Shown one piece after another: positions 1 through 8,840 of a stretch of 32,546 nucleotides of DNA. The DNA comes from Albidovulum sp. bin36 (GTDB lineage: Bacteria > Pseudomonadota > Alphaproteobacteria > Rhodobacterales > Rhodobacteraceae). The stretch lies in NCBI GenBank assembly GCA_002238565.1, contig MPMP01000061.1:1-32546 (forward strand), written 5' to 3'. Within the stretch, counting starts at the first letter, position 1, and each line of letters opens with the position of its first letter. The position numbers and the translations under genes were made by a program. A model generated the notes under the pieces. The model ran no database searches. It was not told where the DNA came from and saw only the letters and a program-made list of their open reading frames with translations.

Positions 1-160
1 GGAAAAACAGGCGGAATAAACCCCCTCGACGCTTCCCGCGGCCGCAGCCGATCCGCCTCCGCGGGACCGGGAAGCAGAGCTACCCCAACTTGTCTACTTG
101 GAAAGAAAAAAGGCGCAGTATCTGAAATGCGTCCTAATGATCAAATAGCCGCACTTATTG

Positions 161-1777
161 ATGAGTATCAACAGGGACGGGCGCAACTTGGCGGGCGGCA
201 CGAACGGGCGAACCCTGAATGAGGATTTGCGCATCGTCCTGCCGCCGTTGCCGTACCTTTTCAGCGCGGCCGGCTTCATGCTTTTCGGCGTCAATGAATT
301 CGGCGCGCGAATCGTGCCGGCGCTATTCGGGTGGTTCTCGCTCGCATTGCTTTTCGGTCTTCTGCGCCAGCGACTGCCGGAAAATCCTAGGTTTGTCTTC
401 TTCGTCTTTTTGCTCTCAGCTTGGTCTGCGCAATTGTTGCTGTTCTTTCGCCAGGCCAATTATTACTCCTTCATGGTATTCGCCGTGATTGCGTCCTTCT
501 ACCTTTACGAACGATTCTGGCGAACACGGCGGTATAGATTTCTTGCTGCGCTAACATTTGTCGCGATAGTCGCCTTTTTCAATCACTACACCGGTGGTGC
601 GGCCACCGTTCTGGCATTGGCCGCGTGGCATGTCCTGATCCGCGCAAGAAAAACCGCCGGACGAGAGTGGCTCGCGCTCGGAGGGTGCGCTTTGCTAGTT
701 GCCGCGTGCGGCGGAGCGTACCTAATTTTTATCGGAATACTCGGAGGCGAGCGAAGCAGTTTTCTCGAATTCACTGGAGTTACCGGTGTCGGCGAGGACA
801 GAGGCGCGATTCCACTGGTTCTCCTTCGCATATGGATTTACGGTCGCGAATTGTTTACGGCGGATTGGATTTCGTGGCCGGTTTTCCTTTGGTTCGCCGG
901 AATTTCGGCGATGATGGCGTATCGAGGTCGCTTTCGCGACCGTTTGCCCAGCTCATCTCGAAAACGCAGACTTCCTTCTAGGCAAAGGGGAAAGGCGGCG
1001 CTTCTTGCGAGAAATTCCCGGGAGACCGCGACAATTGCTGCAGGTAGCCTGCCCATTGTCGCGACGCAGCGCATTGTACTCATGGGCGTGCTCTTCGCCC
1101 TTTTCTCGGCGATTCTGTCCGTTCAGCCGGTATGGGCGCATGATGTCGCGGATCTTCGATACTATGTTGGCGCACTGCCTCTGCTCCTGGCAATGAAGGG
1201 GCTGATTTGCGAGTGGGCGTGGCGAAACTCCAAATTTGCCGGCGGCGCGTTGCTCGCGGTTTTGTTGCTAAGCAGCGCTGGAGCCGCCCCGATTAATGCG
1301 GTTAATCATTTTACCGGCCAGCGAACGCTGGGATTCCACCTGTTCTCGTTCGTCGACGAGATCCGGCAAAATTACCGGGATTCCACACGAGTTGTCTCCG
1401 ACTTCATGCTCGAAAACTCCGAGCAGGACGATACGGTATATGTATCCGGATTCGCTGACCGCGAAGCGCTGACATTTGCAATTGGCCACAGGGTTCTGTT
1501 CTGCTGCGTCCTCGATCAAAATTCGCCTCTGCCGCGCGAACGGATCGGGCAACTCAGGCTATCGTTAAGCTCCGGCGGCGGAGCCCCCGACTGGATCCTC
1601 GTTTTCGGGCCATTGCAGGTGGATTACTGGAACAGGATCTCTGAGCATTACTCGATTGCGTCAGCACTCGACGTGTTGCCGTATCCGACCCAGCGGCCCG
1701 AGATCAATTTCCACGTTTTCGAGCCAATTCCTTACGAGGCAGGCGTTTATGTTCTTCGAAAAAAGACAAGTCCTTAA
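161..1777 (+). CDS. Glycosyltransferase family 39-like integral membrane protein, probably N-terminally truncated
   Basis: This reads as a polytopic membrane protein of about 538 residues with some eight or nine hydrophobic segments, followed by a soluble C-terminal domain of roughly 150 residues. The stretch PPLPYLF...FGVNEFGARIVPALFG near residues 28-60 matches the first periplasmic loop and second helix region of GT39/ArnT-like dolichyl- or polyprenyl-phosphate sugar transferases, where PPL.Y...FG.SE...R.P is typical. That family normally has a first transmembrane helix and an acidic DE motif before this point. Here only about 27 polar residues precede it, so the N-terminus seems missing. 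An in-frame TAG lies just upstream (146-148). The adjacent reading frame at 127-200 contains ALIDEYQQGRAQL, which could be the lost DE region. Substrate cannot be predicted. It lies next to transposon debris, consistent with local damage. The family call is moderately sure; functionality is doubtful. Confidence 0.5.
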   Translation: MSINRDGRNLAGGTNGRTLNEDLRIVLPPLPYLFSAAGFMLFGVNEFGARIVPALFGWFSLALLFGLLRQRLPENPRFVFFVFLLSAWSAQLLLFFRQANYYSFMVFAVIASFYLYERFWRTRRYRFLAALTFVAIVAFFNHYTGGAATVLALAAWHVLIRARKTAGREWLALGGCALLVAACGGAYLIFIGILGGERSSFLEFTGVTGVGEDRGAIPLVLLRIWIYGRELFTADWISWPVFLWFAGISAMMAYRGRFRDRLPSSSRKRRLPSRQRGKAALLARNSRETATIAAGSLPIVATQRIVLMGVLFALFSAILSVQPVWAHDVADLRYYVGALPLLLAMKGLICEWAWRNSKFAGGALLAVLLLSSAGAAPINAVNHFTGQRTLGFHLFSFVDEIRQNYRDSTRVVSDFMLENSEQDDTVYVSGFADREALTFAIGHRVLFCCVLDQNSPLPRERIGQLRLSLSSGGGAPDWILVFGPLQVDYWNRISEHYSIASALDVLPYPTQRPEINFHVFEPIPYEAGVYVLRKKTSP

Positions 1778-2085
1778 AGTCTTGATGCAATAATTTGATC
1801 CTCCCGTTCTAGAGTCACGTCCGACGAATACTCAGACCTAGTCAAAAGTCGAGGCGAACAGACCTGCAAATTCCAGAGGCGCATTTGCAGCGCCTGTCGA
1901 AAATTCGATCCGGTGGAAGCAGAGCGGCTCCGGCGGCGCGTTCGTTCGGAGGATTCGGCGGCGGGAGCCGAATAGAGGCAATAGTCCAAAGGGATTTGGG
2001 CGGCGAAGGCCGGCTTCGGGCAAAAAAGGCGCGTCCGCCGTGTTCCGCTTTGCGGTCGACGGCCGGGGAGAGGTTGGCGGCGCGA

Positions 2086-2374
2086 GGCGTTCAGCACCGC
2101 GTCGAGGGCGTCCTGGGTTTTCGCGTCGTAGTGGCGGTTGGCTTCGGGAAGGTATTTGAACTCGCCCGTCAGCCGGATGATGGAAATGGCGGCGTTGCCC
2201 GGGCAGGGCCAGGTTGCGCGGCAGGTGGCGAACCCGAGCGCGGCAGCGGTCTCCATCGCAGGTGAAGTCGGTTGCGTAGTGCAGGCGGTTCTCGATATGC
2301 CAGTGATTTCCTGCCAGGCTCAGCATCGCGTCGGGTCCGGCCTTGTCGGCACCGAGCGAAGTCAGTCCGTAGAC
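2086..2374 (-). pseudogene. ISAs1-family transposase, C-terminal remnant with a frameshift
   Basis: Read on the minus strand, the fragment opens with VYGLTSLGADKAGPDAML and then HWHIENRLHYATDFT, the characteristic C-terminal block of ISAs1 (H-repeat) transposases around the catalytic glutamate (HW.IEN.LH). It continues in that frame to PRNLA, near 2207. The homology then resumes in another minus-strand frame as CPGNAAISIIRL, GEFKYLPEANRHY and ALDAVLNA, ending near 2086. A single-base indel around 2206 therefore breaks the frame. The N-terminal two thirds, including the first two catalytic aspartates, are absent, so the fragment cannot encode an active enzyme. The homology stops abruptly at 2374, where a sequence resembling an insertion-sequence end begins. 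Confidence 0.8.
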
Positions 2375-2390
2375 CAGGGCTGCTCAAAAG
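2375..2390 (+). repeat. Putative insertion-sequence terminal repeat (CAGGGCTGCTCAAAAG)
   Basis: This 16-base segment sits exactly between the end of ISAs1 homology and the start of IS4-like homology. Its first ten bases, CAGGGCTGCT, recur at 31284-31293 just upstream of the second ISAs1-family element, followed there by AAAATG instead of CAAAAG. A CAGGG-type end followed by an A run suits ISAs1-family terminal repeats. The call is inferred from the match between the two places; no complete element with both ends is visible. Confidence 0.35.
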
Positions 2391-2663
2391 CTGAACGCGA
2401 AATGCTTCTTCACGGGCATCCAATTCGCGGTCCTCGCCGACTTCGCGACCGAGCGGCGACTCACCGGGCCGGACTATCTCGGCCGCGCCATGGGCCTGGT
2501 CGCCGCGATGGGCGGCCACCTGAACCGCAAGCACGACCGGCCTCCGGGGAACGAGATCGTCTGGCTCGGATACTCCCTGCTGGCCGATTCGTCCGCCTCG
2601 ACCGTGCGCGCCGTGAAGCTGGGGCCGGAAAGCGATGTGTACAAGCTATTGCGGTCTGATTAA
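2391..2663 (+). pseudogene. IS4/Tn5-like transposase, C-terminal fragment
   Basis: The plus-strand frame from 2391 to the TAA at 2661-2663 encodes about 90 residues. It includes FAVLADFATERRL, then YLGRAMGLVAAMGGHLNRKHD, PPGNEIVWLGYSLLAD. This resembles the C-terminal dimerisation region of IS4/Tn5-type DDE transposases, where a helix ending in LGG.L.RK.D is followed by PG...W.G...L. No start codon or catalytic core is present, so only the tail survives. It abuts the oppositely oriented ISAs1 fragment with about 16 bases between them. The last residues and stop codon look authentic, so the 3' end of that element may lie shortly after 2663. Superfamily assignment is moderately certain; the exact IS is not identifiable. 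Confidence 0.6.
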
Positions 2664-2732
2664 ATCTATGGTCAATGGGCGGGCAGCCGGGATCGGCGCT
2701 CCACTATCGAAATCCCAAGTCTTGCTGGATTT

Positions 2733-3647
2733 CTAGACTGATTTGAAAGAAATACCTTCTCCCGGCAACTCTGTCGCCAATTCCCGGTCGGCAGGTGCGA
2801 TTTCCCATGCGCCTTCCGTCTCGAAAAGCTTGCGCAGCAACTTAATCGTAAGGGAATGGCCCGACTTGTAGCCGACGAACTTGCCTGAAATCACGCAGCC
2901 GCTTAGGGCGAGGTCGCCAACAGCATCAAGCATCTTGTGCCCGACGCACTCGTCCGGCTTCCGAAATCCTCCAGGCGTCAATACGCCGTTCGGCGTCAAA
3001 ATCACCGCTGTATCCACGGTGCCGCCGAGAGCCTTTTTTTGCTCCCACAAGCCGAAAATTTGATGAATCGTGCAAAAGGTCCTGCAGTCGCTCAATTCCT
3101 TGGCGATCGAGCCGTTTTTCAACTCCAGCTTTTTGTATTGCTCGCCTGAGGCCAATTCCGGAAATATTATCGTAAATTCCATTTCCGGAGTATCCGACGG
3201 CGTTAGCTCCGCAAACGCCCCGTCGTAGTGAATCGAGACCGGCTTTAGAATCTTCAACAAATTCGCGGGCACGCCCTGCTCGGCTTTTCCGGCTCCAAGG
3301 ATGCCGTTGACGAAATTCCTGGCGCTTCCGTCCATATTCGGCAGTTCGGGCCCGTTCAATTCAATAATCGAATTATGGATGCCGCAGCTATAAAGTGCCG
3401 CCATCAAATGCTCGATCGTGCTAACCGAAACGCCGTCATCATTCGCAATTCTAGTACATGAATCAGTTGCAACTACACGGTCGAGTCTAGCCGGAATAAG
3501 ATTGCTGCGGTCGTGGATGTCTACTCGGCGGAAAACAATGCCAGTGCCCGGTGGCGCGGGCAAAACTCTCGCCCAAGTAATAACTCCGGCATGCAACGCG
3601 GCACTCGTGAAGAAAATTCCCTTTTCAGAAGAAATCGTATACTGCAC
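2733..3647 (-). CDS. lpxC: UDP-3-O-acyl-N-acetylglucosamine deacetylase LpxC
   Basis: LpxC is the zinc-dependent cytoplasmic deacetylase that makes the committed step of lipid A synthesis. The protein has 304 residues, normal for the family. The zinc ligands and catalytic residues are visible: Glu79-His80 in STIEHLMAAL, His237 and Asp241 in GHKMLDAVGDL, and His264 in SGHSLTIKLL. The conserved NMDGSA segment (104-109) and FRKPDE (229-233) are also present. The near N-terminal motif reads AALHAG, where the family usually has GVGLHSG, a mild divergence. Translation appears to start at GTG (3647-3645), with GGAG upstream. It is the last gene of the dcw cluster, 259 bases after ftsZ, the usual alphaproteobacterial position, so it may also have its own promoter. 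It ties outer membrane synthesis to cell wall synthesis through the shared UDP-GlcNAc pool. Confidence 0.96.
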   Translation of the reverse strand: MQYTISSEKGIFFTSAALHAGVITWARVLPAPPGTGIVFRRVDIHDRSNLIPARLDRVVATDSCTRIANDDGVSVSTIEHLMAALYSCGIHNSIIELNGPELPNMDGSARNFVNGILGAGKAEQGVPANLLKILKPVSIHYDGAFAELTPSDTPEMEFTIIFPELASGEQYKKLELKNGSIAKELSDCRTFCTIHQIFGLWEQKKALGGTVDTAVILTPNGVLTPGGFRKPDECVGHKMLDAVGDLALSGCVISGKFVGYKSGHSLTIKLLRKLFETEGAWEIAPADRELATELPGEGISFKSV

Positions 3648-3906
3648 CGGCTCTCCGCTCCGCTTGATTCACAAGATAGCGGATAGAGGAAAAACTCGGC
3701 CCTTTCAAATCAAACAGTATTGCAAATTATTTCAACTGCCGGTTGCACTCGGATGCAGACCAACACCATGTTGTGGGATTCCGGGCTGCCAATCAGCCTG
3801 ATGCCGAAATTAGGCTAGAGCATCGCGGGTGCTTCTTCTAATGGCGGCAGGCAAGTGTTGTCCGCTTCAATGCGCGTTTGGTCCGAACCCCCGTTTCTTG
3901 CGCGGC

Positions 3907-5532
3907 TCAATTCGCCTGGCGTCGAGCGAACGCCGGCACGTCCCTCAATTCATCGAATTCGGAATCAGCAGAATTCGTGCGAATCGAAGGCTGAACTGCT
4001 CGAACTCCGCCTTTGGATGAATTCGCCTGGGAAGATCCATCCGCAAACTTTTTGAGAAAGCCGGCGATTTTGAGCGATGCGGACTGCTTCGCCTTCTTTT
4101 CCGGCATATCGGAACCTTCCTGATTTAGCGTCCAATCCATGTCATTGTCTACTAATTCGGTCGGTCTGGAGGCCGAGGCCTGCAACGGTTTCGGCGCTAC
4201 AAATTCCCGGTACCTGTTTTCGGGCGCGGGCTCGGGCGCGGCCGACTCGAAAAATTTCCTGTCGCCGTCTTGGACGGCATCCGGGAATTCCTGCGATTCG
4301 CGCATAGAGTCCCATTCATCCGATTCGCCGTCTTGCTTGCCAAATGCTCCATCCTGCATTTGGTCCTCTTCGGCCGCCTCCACAGGCCGCTCCGAGAAAC
4401 TAACGCCCGACCCAGTTTCCATTTCCGGGAATTCGTCCGAGTATACTTCGTGGATTTCCCGTTCGGGCGCCGGCTGCGATGCCGCGATTTCTTGCCGTTC
4501 GCCAAAATCGGCCAAGACATCGTCGGCGAATCCCTCTGTCGTCGCTTCGCCAAAATTCGCCGGGCCGATTCCCGTAGCCACGATGGAAACTCTGATTTTT
4601 CCCTCAAGTTCCATGTCCAGCGAAGAACCAACGATTACGTTGGCATCTTCGTCAACATTCTCGCGAATCGTGGATGCCGCTACGTCGAGATCAAATAGTG
4701 TTTGATCGGGGCCTCCGATTACATTGATCAGAATGCCTTTGGCATCCTTTAGATTCGTGTAGCCCAGCAGCCGGTTTTGCATAGCTTCATGCGCCGCCAC
4801 CGACGCTCGCTTCTTCCTATCGCCATTCGACTCGCCGCTGCCCATCATCGCATTCCCCATCTCTCGCATGATGGCTTTGACGTCGGCAAAGTCCAAATTG
4901 ATGATCCCGGGGTTAACGATGAGGTCCGTTATGCCCTTAACCCCGTCATAGAGCACTTCGTCCGCCTTCTCGAACGCTTCCTTGATGGTCGTGTCTTCTT
5001 TCGTCACCATGAACAAATTGTCGTTCGGGACGATAATTAGCGTGTTGACATTCGCCTTTAGCTCTTCGATCCCCCTTTCGGCGATTTTCATGCGCTTGCT
5101 GCCTTCGAATTGGAAGGGCTTCGTCACGACGCCGACAGTTAATATTCCTTTGTCGCGCGCGATTTTCGCGATGACGGGAGCTGCGCCCGTGCCGGTTCCG
5201 CCGCCCATTCCAGCGGTAACGAAGCACATGTCGGAATTTTCCAGGCAGCTTTCGATTTCTTCGCGGCTTTCATCCGCCGCCTTGCTGCCGATAGCCGGGT
5301 CCGAGCCGGCGCCAAGGCCTTTGGTCGTTTGCTTTCCAAGCTGGATCTTGTCTTCGGAATTCGAGTGTTCCAAGGACTGGGCGTCAGTGTTGCCAACAAC
5401 GAAAATTGCCCCCTTCAGGTTTTTCGCAAGCATATTGTTGACTGCATTGCAGCCAGCTCCACCGACTCCAAAAACCACGATTTTCGGCTCGAAATTTTCC
5501 TGTTCAGGGATTCTTAGTGTTGATATCGTCAT
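3907..5532 (-). CDS. ftsZ: Cell division protein FtsZ
   Basis: FtsZ is the tubulin-like GTPase that forms the cytoplasmic Z ring. At 541 residues it is long, as in many alphaproteobacteria, because of a linker of about 200 residues (329-525) rich in Glu, Ser and Pro. The GTPase core shows FGVGGAGCNAVNNM (21-34), the tubulin signature GGGTGTG (110-116), and the T7 synergy loop NLDFADVKAIM (212-222). The C-terminus carries DVPAFARRQAN, the alphaproteobacterial form of the conserved peptide that binds FtsA and other membrane tethers. Small departures from the usual core are NDNLF, where NQNLF is common, and a slightly enlarged GSGESNGDRKKRA loop. It lies 148 bases after ftsA, and a candidate promoter sits in that gap. 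The ATG at 5532 has AGGAG only two bases away, closer than ideal. Confidence 0.98.
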   Translation of the reverse strand: MTISTLRIPEQENFEPKIVVFGVGGAGCNAVNNMLAKNLKGAIFVVGNTDAQSLEHSNSEDKIQLGKQTTKGLGAGSDPAIGSKAADESREEIESCLENSDMCFVTAGMGGGTGTGAAPVIAKIARDKGILTVGVVTKPFQFEGSKRMKIAERGIEELKANVNTLIIVPNDNLFMVTKEDTTIKEAFEKADEVLYDGVKGITDLIVNPGIINLDFADVKAIMREMGNAMMGSGESNGDRKKRASVAAHEAMQNRLLGYTNLKDAKGILINVIGGPDQTLFDLDVAASTIRENVDEDANVIVGSSLDMELEGKIRVSIVATGIGPANFGEATTEGFADDVLADFGERQEIAASQPAPEREIHEVYSDEFPEMETGSGVSFSERPVEAAEEDQMQDGAFGKQDGESDEWDSMRESQEFPDAVQDGDRKFFESAAPEPAPENRYREFVAPKPLQASASRPTELVDNDMDWTLNQEGSDMPEKKAKQSASLKIAGFLKKFADGSSQANSSKGGVRAVQPSIRTNSADSEFDELRDVPAFARRQAN

Positions 5533-5585
5533 CGCTCCTGCTCGATTTTGCCGTTACCGATGGCTTATCACCATTCTGATTGGCC

Positions 5586-5614
5586 ATTTTAAACTATCGC
5601 GGCGAAAAAGTCAT
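5586..5614 (-). promoter_or_regulatory. Candidate sigma-70-type promoter for ftsZ
   Basis: On the minus strand, ATGACT (5614-5609) is followed after exactly 17 bases by TAAAAT (5591-5586). These match TTGACA at four of six positions and TATAAT at five of six. The -10 hexamer ends about 53 bases before the ftsZ ATG, in the 148-base ftsA-ftsZ gap of an otherwise tightly packed cluster. The gap also repeats AGTTTAAAA twice. A dedicated ftsZ promoter is known in several alphaproteobacteria, but this one is only a pattern match. Confidence 0.35.
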
Positions 5615-5680
5615 AGATTTTTTTCCGGCCGGTTCATTTTTTTAAACTGTTGCCCAAATTCACACATTCCGCCGATTCCT

Positions 5681-7048
5681 CTACCATTGGCGACGAAGCC
5701 ACCTGAACGCGCGCCCTATCGACGTGCCGCCAATGACCTCGTTCGGCAGCTTGAAATCCCAGAATTCGTCGTCGGGGTGCGCTGCGTGCAGGCAAAGCCC
5801 GACCGCCGCCGAATACGCGGGTCCCGTCATTTTTGTCGGAAGCCCGCGCACCCTGATAGGCAGGCCGAAACGAATATGCTTCCCCAAAACCTGCCTTGAC
5901 AGCAGATCCAGCCCGGGCATTTCGCTGCACCCTCCGGTCAAAACGATCCTGTTGCCGGGAAGCTCGTCGAAGAAATTAACCTCTTCCAGCTTTGAATTGA
6001 TGATTTCGAGGATTTCCTCGACGCGCGGACGAATCACGCCGATCAATTCCGTTCGCGTTATTTTTTCGATTTCCTGATCGTGCGCCTTGCCGTCCACGCC
6101 GCTACCGAGCTCGCACATGTCCCAGTCGTCTCTTTGAGTCGCCACGGCCCCGCCCTTCCGGACCTTTAGGTTTTCAGCCGCATTGAACGAAATGCCGAAT
6201 ATCTGGCTCAAGTCCGACGTAATCGTCCTCCCGCCAACCGGAACGGTCGCCGTGTAGATCATATTCTTCTTGAAAAAAATCGAGATGCTCGTTGTTCCGC
6301 CTCCAATGTCGACGCAGGCGCCCCCGATCTCCTGCTCGTCTTCGACGAGGCAAGCAACGCCCGACATGTAGGCGGACGTCGTAATGCCGGCCAAGTTCAA
6401 CTGGCAGCGGCTCGTGCACCCGATAAGGTTTTCTATCGCCGAACTGTCGACTGAAAGCAGATGCATGTCGACTTCAAGACTGTTCCCGATCAACTGCCTG
6501 GGATCGTTCAGCGACAGTCTATGGTCGACTCCGAAATTAATAGGCTGCGCATGCAGCAATTCCCGACTCGCGTCGAACTCCGGAAATTCGCAGGATGCCA
6601 TCGCTTGCGCTATATCGGTTCCGTCAACGGGTTTTTCGCCCAAGCTGATCGCTCCCGACGTCAATTGCGATTTAGGGCGCGCGCCGGAAAGGCAAACTAC
6701 GAAGATATCAACATTTCGGTTAGCCATCTGCTGAGCTTCGGAAACGGCTTTCCTCACGTCCTTTTCCGTATTCCTAACCGAATCGATCTCTCCGAAACTT
6801 ATGCCTCGCGATTTGGTTGCATGGGCGCCGACGACTTTGAAATCCATCTGCCCTTTGGACGAAATCTCTCGATTCCCGCCCTGTTCCTGACCGTCGTCGA
6901 ACTCTACGACGATGCAGGCGACCTTGGTCGAGCCGATATCGATAACGCCGATGGCTCCGTCTTTCTGCGCGCCTTCCAGATTTGAGCGCATCGCCCTCTG
7001 CAAATCCAGAGTCTCGCCCGTTAGGATTCCCTGATCGAATTCCACCAT
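5681..7048 (-). CDS. ftsA: Cell division protein FtsA
   Basis: FtsA is the actin-like ATPase that anchors FtsZ filaments to the inner face of the cytoplasmic membrane and signals to FtsQ, FtsL, FtsW and FtsI. The 455-residue protein shows the phosphate 1 motif GVIDIGSTKV (34-43), the SHS2-like 1C insertion after it, the phosphate 2 motif ACVDIGGGTTSISIF, and VLTGGCSEMPG near the adenosine site. The C-terminus GRAFRWLRRQW is a basic, tryptophan-rich amphipathic helix that fits the membrane-targeting sequence. About 30 residues precede the actin fold; an internal ATG at residue 20 is a possible alternative start. The chosen ATG lies three bases after the ftsQ stop codon, with GGGAGAAA upstream, indicating co-transcription and coupling with ftsQ. 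Confidence 0.96.
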   Translation of the reverse strand: MVEFDQGILTGETLDLQRAMRSNLEGAQKDGAIGVIDIGSTKVACIVVEFDDGQEQGGNREISSKGQMDFKVVGAHATKSRGISFGEIDSVRNTEKDVRKAVSEAQQMANRNVDIFVVCLSGARPKSQLTSGAISLGEKPVDGTDIAQAMASCEFPEFDASRELLHAQPINFGVDHRLSLNDPRQLIGNSLEVDMHLLSVDSSAIENLIGCTSRCQLNLAGITTSAYMSGVACLVEDEQEIGGACVDIGGGTTSISIFFKKNMIYTATVPVGGRTITSDLSQIFGISFNAAENLKVRKGGAVATQRDDWDMCELGSGVDGKAHDQEIEKITRTELIGVIRPRVEEILEIINSKLEEVNFFDELPGNRIVLTGGCSEMPGLDLLSRQVLGKHIRFGLPIRVRGLPTKMTGPAYSAAVGLCLHAAHPDDEFWDFKLPNEVIGGTSIGRAFRWLRRQW

Positions 7049-7051
7049 GGT

Positions 7052-7888
7052 TTAGATTTCTCCCGCCTTCGGTTCGCGCATGCGAACGGTCGGCCTGTTC
7101 GCGATTCGCAAATCAAAAGATTCAAAATCCCGATGAAGAATTTTTTCCGCCCGGTCCCAGCTAATCAGCTTCTCGAGCGCTTCAACCGCGCCCCGCTCCG
7201 GCAGCAGAATCCGTCTTTCGCCTTTCAATTCCAAATTCCAGCGCCTGTCGCCGATTCTAACCAGGCCTCTAACCTGGTCCTTGATTGTCTCGGCGACGCG
7301 GAAAATCTCCAGGGCTTCGCCGACGGCCGCTTCGGCGCCACCACCCGCGATCAGCGGTAGATCCAGTCTTTCCAGCCTCGACGACGCCAAACTAATTCGA
7401 AAGCCATTCGCGTCCAGCAATTCCAGATTGCCATTATTCCGCCAAACTGCTTCCGGCAGCCTCTCGTCGACCAAAATTCGCAGTTCGCTTTGCGGCGTAA
7501 CGTAAATCTCCGCATTTTCAATCCCGTCCAGCGCCAGGACGCGGTTCCTGACATCCTCGAAGTCGATGCCAAGAACGCTAGCTGGAAACTGTATATCGGC
7601 GGCGGACAGTACGGCGCTTACCGTTTCCGCCCGGGTCGATTCGACTTGCGCGCCGAGCACGAGAAACGGAGCGCGGTTCGCAATCAATTCGGCTTGCGAC
7701 TCGAGCCACGCCTCGACTTGATCGAATTGTCCGGGATGCGCGGCGGCCCATATCGCGATCGCACCGGCCAGAGCGATCGACGCCGCCGCCTGCTTTAGGT
7801 TAAGGCGCCGAAGCGCGCGGAAGCGCTTCGAGACCGGGAGGCCGCTGCTGGCCAATGCTGTGCGGTCCAGGGACTTTACCGGCTGCAT
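7052..7888 (-). CDS. ftsQ: Cell division protein FtsQ
   Basis: FtsQ is the bitopic divisome scaffold that links the early Z-ring proteins to FtsL, FtsB, FtsW and FtsI. The 278-residue protein has a short basic cytoplasmic segment, a transmembrane helix at about 34-50 ([17 protein letters not shown]), then a periplasmic POTRA domain around 75-145 ending in [20 protein letters not shown], and the beta domain. The frame stays open further upstream, to 8080, but that extension lies inside ddl and has no membrane-protein character. The ATG at 7888 has GAGGA seven bases before it and overlaps the end of ddl by 13 bases, so I chose it. The length then fits the family. Sequence conservation in FtsQ is generally low, but order, topology and POTRA pattern agree. 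Confidence 0.9.
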   Translation of the reverse strand: MQPVKSLDRTALASSGLPVSKRFRALRRLNLKQAAASIALAGAIAIWAAAHPGQFDQVEAWLESQAELIANRAPFLVLGAQVESTRAETVSAVLSAADIQFPASVLGIDFEDVRNRVLALDGIENAEIYVTPQSELRILVDERLPEAVWRNNGNLELLDANGFRISLASSRLERLDLPLIAGGGAEAAVGEALEIFRVAETIKDQVRGLVRIGDRRWNLELKGERRILLPERGAVEALEKLISWDRAEKILHRDFESFDLRIANRPTVRMREPKAGEI

Positions 7889-8796
7889 GACGCGTCCTCG
7901 ACCAGCTGGCGGCACAGCTCTCCGAATTCGATGCCGCATGCCGCCGCCTGCTCCGGCGAAAGCGAAGTTGGAGTCATTCCGGGCTGAGTGTTGGTTTCCA
8001 GTATGAAAAGCCCGTCGACGCCCAGCCTGTCGTCCCAGCGGAAATCGCTTCGGCTCAAGCCTCTGCACCCTAAAGCGCAATGCGCCCGAAGCGCGCAGTC
8101 GAGGCAGGCGTCGAAGACTTCGCCCGGGATTTCAGCGGGCAATACGTGACGGGAGCCGCCAGGCGCGTACTTCGCCTCGTAGTCGTACCAATCCCGGTGA
8201 GTTTGAATTTCGGTGACGGTCAGCGGCTTGTCGAGCATGACGCTAACAGTCAGTTCGAGACCGGGAACGAAGCGTTCGGCCATTACGCATTCCGATTCGA
8301 ACGAACCAAGTTCGCCCGGAGCGTTGGCGCCTTCAGGGACGATACGAACTCCGACCGACGAGCCTTCATTGTTGGGCTTCAGAACATAGGGAGGATCCAT
8401 CGGATGCGCGTGTCCCAGGCTGCTTTTGGCAAGCAGGCGCCCCTCGGCGCACGGGATCCCTTCTCCGGCGAACACGGCTTTCGCCCGCTGCTTGTCCATG
8501 GCGAGCGACGACGCCAGCACGCCGGAATGCGTATACGGAATTTGCATCCACTCCAGCATGCCCTGGATGCAGCCGTCCTCGCCCCAGCGCCCGTGCAGCG
8601 CGTTGAAAACGACATCGGGCTTCGCCCTGTCCAGCCGAGCGGAAACGTCGACATCGGCATCGATCTCGACGACTTCGTATCCTATCTTTCGCAGCGCGGC
8701 GGCGCACTCTCTTCCCGAAACAAGGGATACGTCTCTCTCCGAAGACGCACCGCCCTTAAGCACCGCCACGCGGATATTGGAAAGCCTGCTCGACAT
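7876..8796 (-). CDS. ddl: D-alanine--D-alanine ligase
   Basis: This ATP-grasp enzyme joins two D-alanines to make the dipeptide that MurF adds to the peptidoglycan precursor. The 306-residue length matches DdlB-type enzymes. Visible motifs are [11 protein letters not shown] (15-25) with the substrate-binding Glu20, [10 protein letters not shown] (66-75), the ATP-binding [13 protein letters not shown] (138-150), the YDYEAKY omega-loop segment (204-210), SRSDFRWD (248-255), and the metal-binding ETNTQPGMT (267-275) with Glu267 and Asn269. The tyrosine in YDYEAKY suits a D-Ala-D-Ala rather than a D-Ala-D-Lac ligase. It lies 44 bases after murB and overlaps ftsQ. The ATG at 8796 is preceded by GGAGCGAGGA. 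Confidence 0.96.
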   Translation of the reverse strand: MSSRLSNIRVAVLKGGASSERDVSLVSGRECAAALRKIGYEVVEIDADVDVSARLDRAKPDVVFNALHGRWGEDGCIQGMLEWMQIPYTHSGVLASSLAMDKQRAKAVFAGEGIPCAEGRLLAKSSLGHAHPMDPPYVLKPNNEGSSVGVRIVPEGANAPGELGSFESECVMAERFVPGLELTVSVMLDKPLTVTEIQTHRDWYDYEAKYAPGGSRHVLPAEIPGEVFDACLDCALRAHCALGCRGLSRSDFRWDDRLGVDGLFILETNTQPGMTPTSLSPEQAAACGIEFGELCRQLVEDASCSR

Positions 8797-8840
8797 TCCT
8801 CGCTCCGCTTGCCCTTCGCCACTAAGTGGGGGGCATAGGC

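Larger units (their letters stand above)
1778..2732. other. Gene-free stretch holding transposase remnants
   Basis: No intact gene is visible here. Two transposase fragments occupy 2086-2663 and are listed separately. The part from 1778 to about 2085 shows no recognisable coding signal on either strand. It may be the non-coding end of the ISAs1 element or unrelated decayed DNA. The last 70 bases before the lpxC stop codon show no clear terminator. Confidence 0.6.

Noticed and set aside
4982..5899. Plus-strand open frame of 305 codons opposite ftsZ and the end of ftsA
   Set aside because: It is antisense to ftsZ and has no domain pattern; it continues across the intergenic gap only by chance.
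7889..8080. Longer FtsQ starting inside ddl
   Set aside because: The extra 64 residues overlap ddl, are rich in Arg and Gly, and have no good ribosome binding site, whereas the ATG at 7888 has one and gives a normal FtsQ.
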